Assembly: GCA_029781595.1 (NCBI GenBank)
Contig: JAKOWJ010000354.1
Location: 1-43,487 of the forward strand
Direction: 5' to 3'
Source of the DNA: Pseudomonadota bacterium
GTDB lineage: Bacteria; Pseudomonadota; Gammaproteobacteria; Burkholderiales; Usitatibacteraceae
DNA: 43,487 nucleotides
Each line of letters begins with the position of its first letter. Positions within the stretch are counted from its first letter, which is position 1. Of this stretch, positions 31,871 to 43,278 are shown one piece after another. A program made the translations under genes and the position numbers. The notes under the pieces were generated by a model that did not search any database, was not told where the DNA came from, and was given only the letters and a program-made list of their open reading frames with translations.

Positions 31871-33505
31871 TCACTCGATGGCGCTGGTCGACTTCGCCCG
31901 CTCGCGCAGCAGGAACTTCTGGATCTTGCCCGTCGAGGTCTTGGGCAGCGGCCCGAAGACCACGCTCTTGGGCACCTTGAACCTCGCCATGCGCGTCCGG
32001 CAGTACTCGACGATCTCCTCGGCCGTCGCGCTCGCCCCCTCCTTGAGCTCGATGAAGGCGCAGGGCGTCTCGCCCCACTTCGGGTCGGGCTGCGCCACCA
32101 CCGCCGCCAGCATCACCGCCGGATGGCCGAAGAGCACGTCCTCCACCTCCTGCGAGGAGATGTTCTCGCCGCCGGAGATGATCACGTCCTTGGAGCGGTC
32201 CTTGATCTTCACGTAGCCGTCGGGCTGCATCACCGCGAGGTCGCCGGAGTGGAACCAGCCGCCGCGGAAGGCCTCCTCGGTCGCCTTCGGGTTCTTGAGG
32301 TAGCCCTTCATGGTGATGTTGCCGCGGAACATGATCTCGCCCATGGTCTCGCCGTCCCACGGCACGGGGTTCATGGTGTGCGGGTCCAGCACCGTCATGC
32401 CTTCCTCCAGGAGGTAGGCGACGCCCTGCCGGCCGTTGCGGCGCACCTGCTCCTCCAGCGGCAGCGCGGACCACTCGAGGTGCTTGGCGCACACCGCCGC
32501 CGGCCCGTAGGTCTCGGTGAGCCCGTAGACGTGGGTGATGTCGAAGCCCATGCGCCCCATGCCCTCGATGACGGCCGCCGGCGGGGGCGCCGCCGCCACC
32601 AGGCAGTGCACCTCGTGGTCGATGCCGGCCTTCCACTCCGCGGGCGCGTTGAGCAGCATCGAGTGCACGATGGGCGCGCCGCAATAGTGCGACACCTGGT
32701 GCTCCCGGATGAGCGAGAGGATGAGCTTCGCGTCCACCTTGCGCAGGCACACGTTCGTGCCGGCCGCCGCCGCCATCGTCCAGTTGAAGCACCAGCCGTT
32801 GCAGTGGAACATCGGCAGCGTCCAGAGGTACACCGCGTGCTTGGGCATCGACCAGTCGAGGATGTTGTTGATGGCGTTGAGGTAGGCGCCGCGGTAGTGG
32901 TAGACCACGCCCTTGGGATTGCCCGTCGTGCCCGACGTGTAGTTGAGCGCGATGGCGTCCCACTCGTCCGGCGGGAAGGTCCAGGCGAAGTCCGGGTCGC
33001 CCTTGGCGAGGAAGGCCTCGTACTCCAGCTCGCCCACGAACTCGCCACCCTCGTGCAGGGCGTCGTCCACGTCCACCACGAGCGGCTTCGCCTTGCACAG
33101 CGCGAGCGCCTTGGCGATGGTCGCGGAGAACTCGCGGTCGGTGAAGAGCACCTTCGCCTCGCCGTGGTCCAGCATGAAGGCGATGGCCTCGGCGTCCAGA
33201 CGGGTGTTGAGGGTGTTCACCACGGCGCCGATCATGGCCGGGCCGAAGTGCAGCTCGACCATCGCCGGCACGTTGGGCAGCATGGCCGCCACGGTGTCGC
33301 CGCGCCCTACCCCGCGCCCCTGCAGGGCCGAGGCGAGGCGCCGGCAGCGCGCGTAGACCTCGCGCCACGTGCGGCGCAGGGGCCCGTGGATCACGGCCAC
33401 GCGGTCCGGGTAGACGTAGGCCGCCTTCGCGAGGAAGGACACGGGGGTGAGAGCGGTGTAGTTGGCCTCGTTGCGGTCGAGGCCCGATGCGTAGGGCTGG
33501 CCCAT
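31871..33505 (-). CDS. AMP-forming acyl-CoA synthetase (DmdB-like), second copy
   Basis: The 544-residue ANL-superfamily ligase is a clear paralogue of the enzyme at 12853-14478. It has the same motifs: YTSGTTGNPKGVVYHYRGAY, YGLTETYGPAAVC, FHSGDLAVMQPDGYVKIKDR, GGENISSQEVEDVL and catalytic Lys in TSTGKIQKFLLRERA. It activates a carboxylic acid to a CoA thioester; chain length cannot be read off. A GGAGAT ribosome-binding site stands before the ATG. It follows folD by 23 nt, an odd partnership with folate genes. Confidence 0.92.
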   Translation of the reverse strand: MGQPYASGLDRNEANYTALTPVSFLAKAAYVYPDRVAVIHGPLRRTWREVYARCRRLASALQGRGVGRGDTVAAMLPNVPAMVELHFGPAMIGAVVNTLNTRLDAEAIAFMLDHGEAKVLFTDREFSATIAKALALCKAKPLVVDVDDALHEGGEFVGELEYEAFLAKGDPDFAWTFPPDEWDAIALNYTSGTTGNPKGVVYHYRGAYLNAINNILDWSMPKHAVYLWTLPMFHCNGWCFNWTMAAAAGTNVCLRKVDAKLILSLIREHQVSHYCGAPIVHSMLLNAPAEWKAGIDHEVHCLVAAAPPPAAVIEGMGRMGFDITHVYGLTETYGPAAVCAKHLEWSALPLEEQVRRNGRQGVAYLLEEGMTVLDPHTMNPVPWDGETMGEIMFRGNITMKGYLKNPKATEEAFRGGWFHSGDLAVMQPDGYVKIKDRSKDVIISGGENISSQEVEDVLFGHPAVMLAAVVAQPDPKWGETPCAFIELKEGASATAEEIVEYCRTRMARFKVPKSVVFGPLPKTSTGKIQKFLLRERAKSTSAIE

Positions 33506-33528
33506 CCTGGATCTCCTCCGAAAGGCGG

Positions 33529-34406
33529 TCAGGCGAAGCGCGTGGGGCCGGTCGCGGCGATGCCCGCCGCCACCTCGGCCCCGTGAACGGTGTTGGCGAC
33601 CACCATGGCGATGGTCATGGGACCGACGCCGCCGGGCACGGGCGTCAGGCGCGAGGCCACGGCGGCCACGCCCTCCGCGTCCACGTCCCCGCAGAGCCGG
33701 CCGTCCGGCAGGCGGTTGATGCCCACGTCGATCACCACGGCGCCGGGCTTGACCATGTCGGCCGTGATCATGCGCGCGCGGCCCACGGCGGCGACGAGCA
33801 CGTCGCCCTGGCGCGTCATGGCCGCGAGGTCGCGCGTCTTCGAGTGGCACACCGTCACGGTCGCGCCGGCGTTGAGCAGCATCAGGGCCATCGGCTTGCC
33901 GACGATGGTCGAGCGGCCCACGACCACCGCGTGCCGGCCCTCGAGCGCGACGCCCTCGTGCTCGAGCAGGCGCATCACGCCCCACGGCGTGCACGGGTAG
34001 AACGCGGGCTCGCCCACCACGAGCGCGCCCACGTTGTGGTAGTGGAAGCCGTCGACGTCCTTGGCCGGGTCGATGGCCTCGATCACCGCGCGCGCGTCGA
34101 GCGGCTTCGGGAGCGGCAGCTGCACCAGGATGCCGTGCACGGCCGGGTCGGCGTTGAGCGAGCGCACGAATTCGACCAGGCGCGCCTGCGGCGTGTCGGC
34201 CGGCAGGGCGTGCACCCAGGAGGCGAGGCCGGCGCGCTCGCAGGCGAGCGCCTTGTAGCGCACGTAGACGCGGCTGGCGGGGTCGTCCCCGACGATGACG
34301 ACGGCGAGGCCGGGCACGGTGCCGGCGGCGCGCAGGCGCGAGGCGCGCAGGGCGTTCTCCGCGGCGAACTCCTCCGCGATGGCCTTGCCGTCGATGAGGC
34401 TGGCGG

Positions 34407-34410
<4 letters not shown>
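33529..34410 (-). CDS. folD: Methylene-THF dehydrogenase / methenyl-THF cyclohydrolase
   Basis: The 293-residue bifunctional enzyme interconverts 5,10-methylene-, 5,10-methenyl- and 10-formyl-tetrahydrofolate with NADP+. The catalytic pair Tyr49 and Lys53 lies in [20 protein letters not shown]; also present are [25 protein letters not shown], the Rossmann motif [17 protein letters not shown] and [19 protein letters not shown]. Its ATG overlaps the stop of the fused PabB::cyclo-ligase gene (ATGA-type overlap). The two proteins handle adjacent folate intermediates. Confidence 0.97.
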
Positions 34411-36380
<1,970 letters not shown>

Positions 36381-36387
36381 GGGCGAC

Positions 36388-36393
36388 ATTCTA
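36388..36393 (-). promoter_or_regulatory. -10 box directly before the pabB fusion gene
   Basis: TAGAAT (minus strand, 5 of 6) ends 7 nt before the ATG at 36380, so transcription could start at or within a base of the start codon, giving a nearly leaderless message. No clear -35 is visible. Confidence 0.4.
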
Positions 36394-36465
36394 TCCGCCC
36401 GCGACCGGCCGCCCCGCCTGGTGGTATCCTGCCGGCGATCTTTTCCACCCACGCCGAGGAACGCC

Positions 36466-36930
36466 ATGAAGACCGCCGCCGTATTCGCCGCGATCGCCGC
36501 GCTCGCCGCGACCGCCGCCACCGCCCAGAGCCCGATGGACGCCATGCGCGGCAAGATGAAGGAGGGCATGTACAACTACAAGATGGAGATGGACATGGGC
36601 CAGGTGCCGGGCATGCCGCCGGGCATGGGCAGGAACTCCTTCTCCTTCCAGCACTGCGTGACGAAGAAGGACATCGAGAGCGGCCAGATCGGCAAGGGCC
36701 GCGAGAACCGCGGGCCGCAGAACTGCGAGATGAAGGACTTCCGCATGTCCGGCAACACGGCCACCTACCGCATGGAGTGCAAGGGCGAGCACCCGATGGT
36801 CGCGGACAACAAGGTGACGTTCGTCTCCGACGGCTTCCTCATGGACATGAACATGTCCATGGACCACGGCGGCCAGCGCATGAACATGAAGCAGCACATG
36901 GAAGGCAAGTACCTCGGCCCCTGCAAGTAG
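36466..36930 (+). CDS. DUF3617 domain exported protein
   Basis: A 154-residue protein with a signal peptide (about residues 1-21, ending ATAQS) and a small Met-rich beta domain matching DUF3617. It has conserved cysteines in FQHCVTKKDI, NCEMKDF, MECKGEH and a C-terminal GPCK, likely forming two disulfides. The family is periplasmic and uncharacterised. CGAGGAACGCC before the ATG includes a GAGGA ribosome-binding site, and TATCCT at 36425-36430 is a weak -10. It is transcribed divergently from pabB and appears to stand alone. Confidence 0.85.
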   Translation: MKTAAVFAAIAALAATAATAQSPMDAMRGKMKEGMYNYKMEMDMGQVPGMPPGMGRNSFSFQHCVTKKDIESGQIGKGRENRGPQNCEMKDFRMSGNTATYRMECKGEHPMVADNKVTFVSDGFLMDMNMSMDHGGQRMNMKQHMEGKYLGPCK

Positions 36931-36960
36931 CGCCCGGCGGGCCGGCACCCGGCGCCGGCC

Positions 36961-37461
36961 CTATCCCGCCGCCCGCGCCCAGCGCGCCAGCTCGCGCCAG
37001 GGCGCCTCGTCCCAGAAGCGCGTGGCCTGCCCGGAGGGCGAGGTCAGCACGTAAAGGCGCGTGGTTCCCACGCGCTCGTCCTGCCAGCCGTAGGCCACCG
37101 GCCGCCCGAGGAAGGCCCGCGCGGCGTTCTTGCTCGTGAAGGCGACGGCGCCCGGGCGCCAGCGCAGGATCTTGCGCCGCAGCGACTCCCCGTCCAGCGC
37201 GCCCGCGGGCAGCTCGTCGTCGTTGCCCGAGTGGGCCTTGCACAGGTCGGTGAGGCCGAACCCCAGCCCGGCGAGCCGCGCGAACTCCTCCGGCCGGAAC
37301 CGGCGCGGCGTGAACCCGGCCGCGTGCAGCGCCGGCCAGAAGCGGTTGCCCTGCTTCGCGTAGTAGGCGCGCGCGGCGGCCGAGGCGCGCGAGGGCGCCG
37401 TGCCGCAGAACACCACCCGCAGCCCCGGCGCCAGCACGTCGGGGACGAGCGCGCGCCCCAC
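36961..37461 (-). CDS. Mug-like mismatch-specific uracil-DNA glycosylase family protein
   Basis: The 166-residue protein has the uracil-DNA glycosylase fold of the Mug/TDG branch. It has RVVFCGTAPS (motif I, residues 16-24), ANRFW-like GNRFWPALHAAGFTPRRF and motif II VLTSPSGQATRF. Mug enzymes remove uracil or thymine from mismatches. E. coli Mug has GINPG with catalytic Asn in motif I; here GTAPS lacks that Asn, so activity or lesion range may differ. Translation starts at a GTG immediately after the prpE stop (TAGGGTG), so it is likely coupled to prpE although unrelated in function. Confidence 0.82.
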   Translation of the reverse strand: MGRALVPDVLAPGLRVVFCGTAPSRASAAARAYYAKQGNRFWPALHAAGFTPRRFRPEEFARLAGLGFGLTDLCKAHSGNDDELPAGALDGESLRRKILRWRPGAVAFTSKNAARAFLGRPVAYGWQDERVGTTRLYVLTSPSGQATRFWDEAPWRELARWARAAG

Positions 37462-37462
37462 C

Positions 37463-39358
37463 CTACCCGCGCAGCGCCGCGCGGATCTGCTCCAGGGCGC
37501 CCGGGTCCTCGATGGTGGTGAGGTCGCCCGGGTCGCGCCCCTCGCACAGCGCCTGGATCGAGCGGCGCAGCAGCTTGCCCGAGCGCGTCTTGGGCAGGAG
37601 CGTGACGAAGTGCACGCGAGCCGGCCTCGCGATGGCGCCCAGCTCGCGGTCCACGGTGGCCATCACCTCCTTCTCCAGGGTCGCGGCGCCTTCCTTGGTC
37701 GCGGTCTTGGTCGCGTCCTTGGCGACCGCGAAGGCGACCGGCACCTGGCCCTTGAGGGAATCGGCCACGCCCACCACCGCCACCTCCGCGATGCCGGCGT
37801 GGGCCTGCACGGCCTCCTCGATCTCGCGCGTGCCGAGGCGGTGGCCGGCGACGTTGATCACGTCGTCGGTGCGGCCCAGCACGAAGTAGTAGCCGTCCTC
37901 GTCGCGCACCGCCCAGTCGAAGGTGGAGTAGACCATCTCGTCGCGGAAGGTGCCGTAGTAGGTCTTGACGTAGCGCTCGTCGTCGCCCCACACGGTGGTC
38001 ATGGCGCCCGGCGGCAGGGGCGGCACCACGCACAGCACGCCCTTCTCGTTGGCCTTCGACTCCTGGCCCGTCACCTCGTCCTTGAGCTTCACGTTGTAGC
38101 CGTACACCGGGAACGAGGGCGAGCCGAACTTGCGCGGCGTGTCCTCCACGCCGGGGCAGGCCGAGAGGATGGGCCAGCCCGTCTCCGTCTGCCAGTAGTT
38201 GTCGACGATGGCCGCGCCCAGCGCGTCTGAGACCCAGCGCGCCGTGGGCTCGTCCAGGGGCTCGCCCGCGAGGAAGAGGTACTTCAGGCACTTCACGTCG
38301 TACTTCGACATGTAGGCCGGGTCCTGCTTCTTGAGCACGCGGATCGCCGTGGGCGAGGAGAACATGGAGGTCACGCGGTAGTCCGCGACGATCTTCCACC
38401 AGATGCCCGGGTCCGGCCGGATCGGCAGGCCCTCGTACATGATCGTCGTCGAGCCGTTGATGAGCGGGCCGTACACGATGTACGAGTGGCCCACCACCCA
38501 GCCGATGTCCGAGGTGGAGAAGTACGCCTCGCCGGGCGCCGAGCAGTAGATGTGCTTCATCGAGGCCGCCAGCGCCACGGCGTAGCCGCCCGTGTCGCGC
38601 TGCACACCCTTGGGCTTGCCCGTCGTGCCGCTGGTGTAGAGGATGTAGGACGGCTCGTTGGACTCGAGCCAGGTCACGGGCACCTGCGCGCCCTCGTGCT
38701 TCGCGCGCAGCTCGCCGTAGTCCAGGTCGCGCCCGGCCACGCGGGCCATGCCGGCGTCCAGGCCCCGGTCCACGATCACCACGTGCGCGGGCGGCGACTT
38801 CGCGAGGCGGATCGATTCGTCCACCAGGGGCTTGAGCGGGATCGCCTTGCCGCCGCGCGAGCCCGCGTCGGAGGTGAACATCACCTTGGGCTGCGCGTCG
38901 TCGATGCGGGCCGCGAGGCTCGCGGCGGCGAACCCCCCGAACACCACGGAGTGGATGGCGCCGATGCGCACCGTGGCGAGCATGGCGAACACGGCCTCCG
39001 GGACCATGGGCATGTAGATGAGCACGCGGTCGCCCTTGCCCACGCCCAGCGAGCGCAGCATGGCGGCGCAGCGGTTCACCTCGTCGGCGAGCCCGGCGTA
39101 GGTCCAGCTCCGCTCCTGGTCGACTTCCGTCGAGATCCACACCAGGGCCTTCTGGCCGGCGCGGGAGGCCAGGTGGCGGTCCACCGCGTTGTGGCAGAGG
39201 TTGGTGAGCCCGCCCGGGAACCAGGCGCGGAACGGCGGCTTCGCGTAGTCCAGCACACGGTCGAACGGCCGCTGCCAGTCGATGAGGCGCGCCTGCTCGG
39301 CCCAGAAGCCCTCGGGGTCGCGGATCGATCTCTCGTGGAATGCCTTGCAGGTCTCCAT
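37463..39358 (-). CDS. prpE: Propionyl-CoA synthetase
   Basis: The 631-residue ligase matches PrpE, being close to acetyl-CoA synthetase but with PrpE-specific segments such as PGGLTNLCHNAVDRHL, VVFGGFAAASLAARIDDAQP, DNYWQTETGWPI and the late GRTDDVINVAGHRLGTREIEEAV. The P-loop is YILYTSGTTGKPKGV. Lys595 in TRSGKLLRRSIQ is the catalytic lysine, normally acetylated for control. It activates propionate, and in some bacteria acrylate, to the CoA ester. The acuI gene is 134 nt upstream on the same strand. Confidence 0.95.
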   Translation of the reverse strand: METCKAFHERSIRDPEGFWAEQARLIDWQRPFDRVLDYAKPPFRAWFPGGLTNLCHNAVDRHLASRAGQKALVWISTEVDQERSWTYAGLADEVNRCAAMLRSLGVGKGDRVLIYMPMVPEAVFAMLATVRIGAIHSVVFGGFAAASLAARIDDAQPKVMFTSDAGSRGGKAIPLKPLVDESIRLAKSPPAHVVIVDRGLDAGMARVAGRDLDYGELRAKHEGAQVPVTWLESNEPSYILYTSGTTGKPKGVQRDTGGYAVALAASMKHIYCSAPGEAYFSTSDIGWVVGHSYIVYGPLINGSTTIMYEGLPIRPDPGIWWKIVADYRVTSMFSSPTAIRVLKKQDPAYMSKYDVKCLKYLFLAGEPLDEPTARWVSDALGAAIVDNYWQTETGWPILSACPGVEDTPRKFGSPSFPVYGYNVKLKDEVTGQESKANEKGVLCVVPPLPPGAMTTVWGDDERYVKTYYGTFRDEMVYSTFDWAVRDEDGYYFVLGRTDDVINVAGHRLGTREIEEAVQAHAGIAEVAVVGVADSLKGQVPVAFAVAKDATKTATKEGAATLEKEVMATVDRELGAIARPARVHFVTLLPKTRSGKLLRRSIQALCEGRDPGDLTTIEDPGALEQIRAALRG

Positions 39359-39442
39359 GGCTCGCCTCCTCCGGTTGCGGTCGGCCCCGCTTTCTGCCGG
39401 CGGGGCGCAAGTAGCCTAGGGGCCGGCCCGGCCGGCCCGGTT

Positions 39443-39466
39443 GATCCGCCTCAATCCCGGCGGATC
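39443..39466. terminator. Stem-loop between acuI and prpE
   Basis: GATCCGCC and GGCGGATC form a perfect 8-bp stem with an 8-nt loop in the 134-nt gap, which otherwise holds only a GC-only repeat (GGCCGGCCCGG units at 39421-39440). It may limit read-through from acuI into prpE. No U-run. Confidence 0.4.
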
Positions 39467-39492
39467 GCGCGTTAAGGGTATTCCCTAGTGCC

Positions 39493-40476
39493 TCAGGCGT
39501 TCACGTCCACCACGAGGCGGCCGCGCACGCGCCCGGCCAGCACGTCGGGCGCGCGCTCGAGGGCGCCGGCCAGGCCGATGGGCGTGACCATGGCCTCGAG
39601 GCGGCTGCGGTCGAGGTCCGAGGCGAGCCGCGCCCACGCGGCCTCGCGCGCCGCCCGCGGGGCCATCACGCTGTCCACGCCCGCCAGGTGCACGCCGCGC
39701 AGGATGAAGGGCGCCACGCTGGCGGGGAAATCCATGCCCTGCGCGAGGCCGCAGGCCGCGACGATGCCGCCGTAGCGCACCTGGGCGCAGGCGTTGGCCA
39801 GCGTGTGGCTGCCCACGCAGTCGACCACGCCCGCCCAGCGCTCCTTCTGCAGGGGCTTGCCCGGCTGCGCGAGCGCGGCGCGGTCCAGCACCTCCGCCGC
39901 GCCCAGGCCGCGCAGGTAGTCCGCCTCGCCCGCCTTGCCCGTGGAAGCCGCGACGCGGTGTCCCCAGCCGGCCAGGATCGCCACCGCGACGCTGCCCACG
40001 CCGCCGGAAGCCCCGGTGACGAGGACCTCGCCGTCGCCCGGCGCGAGGCCGTGGCGCTCGAGCGCGAGGCAGCAGAGCATCGCGGTGTAGCCCGCCGTGC
40101 CGATGGCCATCGCCTGTCGCGTGTCGAAGGCGGCGGGCAGGCGCACGAGCCAGTCGCCGCGAAGGCTGGCGCGCTGCGCGAGGCATCCCCAGTGCGTCTC
40201 GCCGACGCCCCAGCCGTTGAGGATGACGCGCTCGCCCGCCTTCCAGCCCGGGTGCGTGGAGCGCTCCACGGTGCCCGCGCCATCGATGCCGGCCACCATG
40301 GGCCACTGGCGCACGACCGGCGCGCGGTTGCACAGGGCGAGCGCGTCCTTGTAGTTGACGGTGGAGTGCTCGACGCGCAGGGTCACGTCGCCGGCGGGCA
40401 GCGACGAGTCGTCCAGCTCCGCGACGCGCGCCTGGAAGGCATCGGCCTCGCGGGTGAGATAGAGGGCCTTGAACAT
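39493..40476 (-). CDS. acuI: Acrylyl-CoA reductase, MDR family (AcuI/YhdH)
   Basis: This 327-residue zinc-free medium-chain reductase matches AcuI/YhdH. It opens with [18 protein letters not shown] and [36 protein letters not shown], and has the NADPH-binding [23 protein letters not shown] and the C-terminal [10 protein letters not shown]. It reduces acryloyl-CoA to propionyl-CoA with NADPH, protecting against this reactive intermediate. Neighbouring prpE could form acryloyl-CoA from acrylate, so the pair makes a plausible acrylate-detoxifying or propionate-forming unit. Confidence 0.93.
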   Translation of the reverse strand: MFKALYLTREADAFQARVAELDDSSLPAGDVTLRVEHSTVNYKDALALCNRAPVVRQWPMVAGIDGAGTVERSTHPGWKAGERVILNGWGVGETHWGCLAQRASLRGDWLVRLPAAFDTRQAMAIGTAGYTAMLCCLALERHGLAPGDGEVLVTGASGGVGSVAVAILAGWGHRVAASTGKAGEADYLRGLGAAEVLDRAALAQPGKPLQKERWAGVVDCVGSHTLANACAQVRYGGIVAACGLAQGMDFPASVAPFILRGVHLAGVDSVMAPRAAREAAWARLASDLDRSRLEAMVTPIGLAGALERAPDVLAGRVRGRLVVDVNA

Positions 40477-40540
40477 GGGTCGTGGCGTCCGGGAAGGTTG
40501 CGATGCGGCGGGCCTTGCGCCGGCCCGCTCCCCGGCGAGT

Positions 40541-41761
40541 CTAGCGCGCCCGGAGCACCTGCGGGTTGTCCGCGGAGGCGTGCTTGCGCGCGAAGTAGTC
40601 CCGGGACTGCATCTCGCGAAGGCGGCTCGCGGTGCGCGCGAACTCGGTGCGCACCATCCTGCCGGGGCCGGTCAGCTCGCGCGCCGGCGCGACGATCTCC
40701 TCCGGCTCGGTCTCGGCCGACATCACCAGGCGCACGCGCTGGTCGTAGAAGACGTCCACCAGCCAGGTCAGGCGCCGGATGACGTCGGTCTGCGCCGCCT
40801 CCAGCCGCGGCACGCCCGAGACCAGGACGGTGTGGTAGCCGCTCGCGAGGGCGAGGTAGTCGTTCTGCGAGCGCGGCTGCATGCACAGGGCCTCGAAGTC
40901 CACCCACACCACGCCCTTGGCCCGCTGGCGGAAGGCGAGCGGGCGGCCCTCCACCTCGATCGCGCCGCCGCGCTCGAAGGCGGCCTTGGTGACGGCCTCG
41001 AAGAACTGCGCCAGGCGCTCGTCCGCCTCCTCGCCCGGCGGCGAGTACCAGACGCGGAAGGACTCGAGGATGCGGCGGCGGTGGTCCGTGCCCCCGCCCA
41101 GCGCGATCACGTCCAGCTCGCGCTTGAGGACGTCGATGGCGGGCAGGAACCGCGCGCGCTGCAGGCCGTTGGGGTACAGCCCGTCGGGGTCGTAGTTGGA
41201 GGTCATCACCAGCACGACGCCCCGCGCGATGAGGAGCTCGAGCAGGCGCCCCAGGATCATCGCGTCGGCGATGTCGCTCACGTGGAACTCGTCGAAGCAC
41301 AGCAGGCGCAGCTCGCGGGCCGTCTGCGTGGCGATGGCCTCGAGCGGGTCCTCGGTGCCCGAGATGGCGCGCATCCTCGCGTGCACCTCGCGCATGAACT
41401 CGTGGAAGTGCACGCGGCGCTTGCGGCGGTGGCGGCTCACCTTGTAGAAGGCGTCCATCATGAGCGACTTGCCCCGCCCCACCCCGCCCCAGATGTACAT
41501 GCCGCGCGGCGGCCGGCGCCCGGCGCCCAGGTTCGTCACCAGGCGGTTGATTCTCCCCGCCCGGTAGCGCCGGTAGTCCTCCAGCTCGCCGAAGAGCCGC
41601 TCGAGCTCGCCCAGCACCCGCAGCTGGTCGCTGTCGGCCTGGAAGTCGGGGCGCTGCTGGAAGTGCCAGTACCACTCGAGGGGGCCCGAGTACTGGTTGG
41701 GGTCCGCGGGCTCGAGTTCCTCGTCGTCCTCGAACTCCGGGATGTCGGCGGCGTCGACCAT
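40541..41761 (-). CDS. zapE: Cell division ATPase ZapE (AFG1 family)
   Basis: The 406-residue AAA-type ATPase has Walker A GGVGRGKS (residues 92-99), Walker B LLCFDEF (Asp/Glu at 157-158), sensor [17 protein letters not shown] and the family segment [10 protein letters not shown]. ZapE interacts with FtsZ at late division and is the bacterial relative of mitochondrial AFG1/LACE1. It follows lpdA by 16 nt, an order common in betaproteobacteria. The ATG at 41761 ([10 protein letters not shown]) is preferred over a TTG two codons upstream. Confidence 0.95.
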   Translation of the reverse strand: MVDAADIPEFEDDEELEPADPNQYSGPLEWYWHFQQRPDFQADSDQLRVLGELERLFGELEDYRRYRAGRINRLVTNLGAGRRPPRGMYIWGGVGRGKSLMMDAFYKVSRHRRKRRVHFHEFMREVHARMRAISGTEDPLEAIATQTARELRLLCFDEFHVSDIADAMILGRLLELLIARGVVLVMTSNYDPDGLYPNGLQRARFLPAIDVLKRELDVIALGGGTDHRRRILESFRVWYSPPGEEADERLAQFFEAVTKAAFERGGAIEVEGRPLAFRQRAKGVVWVDFEALCMQPRSQNDYLALASGYHTVLVSGVPRLEAAQTDVIRRLTWLVDVFYDQRVRLVMSAETEPEEIVAPARELTGPGRMVRTEFARTASRLREMQSRDYFARKHASADNPQVLRAR

Positions 41762-41777
41762 CCGCAAGCCACGCCGG

Positions 41778-43208
41778 CTACGAGTTGAGGGAGCGCTTGT
41801 CGACCGCCAGCGCGGCCTCGCGCACCACCTCCGAGAGCGTGGGATGGCCGTGGCAGATGCGCGCGATGTCCTCCGAGGAGCCCTTGAACTCCATCACCGT
41901 CACCGCCTCCTGGATGAGGTCCGAGGCGTGCGCGTGCACGATGTGCACGCCGAGCACGCGGTCGGTGGCCGCGTCGGCGACGATCTTCACGAAGCCCTGC
42001 GACTGGCCCGTGCCCAGCGCGCGGCCGTTGATCGCGAACGGGAACTGCCCCGTGCGCACCGCGAGGCCGTCGGCCTTCGCCTTCTGCTCCGTGAGGCCCA
42101 CCCACGCCACCTCGGGCGAGGTGTAGATGATCCAGGGGATGCAGTCGTAGTCCACGTGCGGCTTCTGCCCGGCGATGAGCTCGGCCACCATCACGCCCTC
42201 GTCCTCGGCCTTGTGCGCGAGCATGGGGCCGCGCACCACGTCGCCGATGGCCCACACGTTGGGAAGGCTCGTGCGGCACTGAGCGTCCACCTCGACGAAT
42301 CCGCGCTCGTCCACCTTCAGCCCCACCTCGCGGGCGCCCAGGCCCTCGGTGTTGGGCACGCGCCCCACCGAGACCACGAGCTTGTCGCACTCGAGCTTCT
42401 GCGCGAGGCCCTTGTCGTCCGTGTACTCGACCACCACGCCGGTCTTGCGGGTGGTGACCTTCTCGATCTTCACCCCCAGCCGGATGGAAAGGCCCTGCCC
42501 CTTGGTGAAGACCTTCCACGCCTCCTTCTGCACCGCCTCGTCGCAGGCGCCCAGGAAGTTCGGCAGCGCCTCGAGGATGGTCACCTCCGCCCCCAGCCGG
42601 CGCCACACGCTGCCGAGCTCCAGGCCGATGACGCCGGCGCCGATGACGCCCAGGCGCCTGGGCACGGCCGGGAAGGCGAGCGCGCCCTCGTTGTCGCAGA
42701 CGGTGACGTTGTCCACGGCCGCCTGCGGCAGGTGGCGGGCCTTCGAGCCCGTGGCCACGATGACGTGCCGGGCGTGGACGGTCTCCTTCTTCTCGCCGTT
42801 GGCCACCTCGATCGCGTGGCGCTCCCCCGTGGAGACGAAGCGTCCCCAGCCCGCGAGCCAGGTCACCTTGTTCTTCTTCAAGAGGAACTCGATGCCCTTG
42901 GTCATCTTCGTGACGATGGCGTCCTTGCGCGCCTGCATGCGCCCCACGTCGATCTTGGCGCCGGCCACGGTGATGCCGTGCTCGTCGAGGTGGTGCGAGA
43001 CGCGCTCGAACTCCTCCGAGGAGGCGAGCAGCGCCTTCGAGGGGATGCACCCGACGTTCAGGCACGTCCCGCCCAGGGCCATCTCGCCCTTCGGGTTGCG
43101 CCAGCCCTCCACGCAGGCGGTCTTGAGCCCGAGCTGGGCGGCGCGGATCGCGGCGATGTAGCCGCCGGGGCCGGCGCCGATGACGACGACGTCGTATTCG
43201 TTCGACAT
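41778..43208 (-). CDS. lpdA: Dihydrolipoyl dehydrogenase
   Basis: The 476-residue flavoprotein is the E3 component of 2-oxoacid dehydrogenase complexes. It reoxidises dihydrolipoamide with NAD+. It has the FAD motif [12 protein letters not shown] (9-20), the redox disulfide [13 protein letters not shown] (Cys49/Cys54), the NAD motif [14 protein letters not shown] and the C-terminal catalytic His455/Glu460 in CHGHPTLSE. In relatives it ends a sucA-sucB-lpdA operon; here the next upstream gene is a membrane protein and a TATCCT -10-like box (43243-43248, minus strand) lies 35 nt before the ATG, so it may have its own promoter. Confidence 0.97.
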   Translation of the reverse strand: MSNEYDVVVIGAGPGGYIAAIRAAQLGLKTACVEGWRNPKGEMALGGTCLNVGCIPSKALLASSEEFERVSHHLDEHGITVAGAKIDVGRMQARKDAIVTKMTKGIEFLLKKNKVTWLAGWGRFVSTGERHAIEVANGEKKETVHARHVIVATGSKARHLPQAAVDNVTVCDNEGALAFPAVPRRLGVIGAGVIGLELGSVWRRLGAEVTILEALPNFLGACDEAVQKEAWKVFTKGQGLSIRLGVKIEKVTTRKTGVVVEYTDDKGLAQKLECDKLVVSVGRVPNTEGLGAREVGLKVDERGFVEVDAQCRTSLPNVWAIGDVVRGPMLAHKAEDEGVMVAELIAGQKPHVDYDCIPWIIYTSPEVAWVGLTEQKAKADGLAVRTGQFPFAINGRALGTGQSQGFVKIVADAATDRVLGVHIVHAHASDLIQEAVTVMEFKGSSEDIARICHGHPTLSEVVREAALAVDKRSLNS

Positions 43209-43278
43209 GGTGGGGTCTTCGGGTTGGTCGTGCGTGTGGGAGAGGATACCGCCAAATGCCCTGCGCGCCGGCCGCCGG

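Noticed and set aside
37463-39358. Acetyl-CoA synthetase (acsA) instead of prpE
   Set aside because: Length and segments such as PGGLTNLCHNAVDRHL fit the PrpE branch better, and the acuI neighbour supports a three-carbon substrate.
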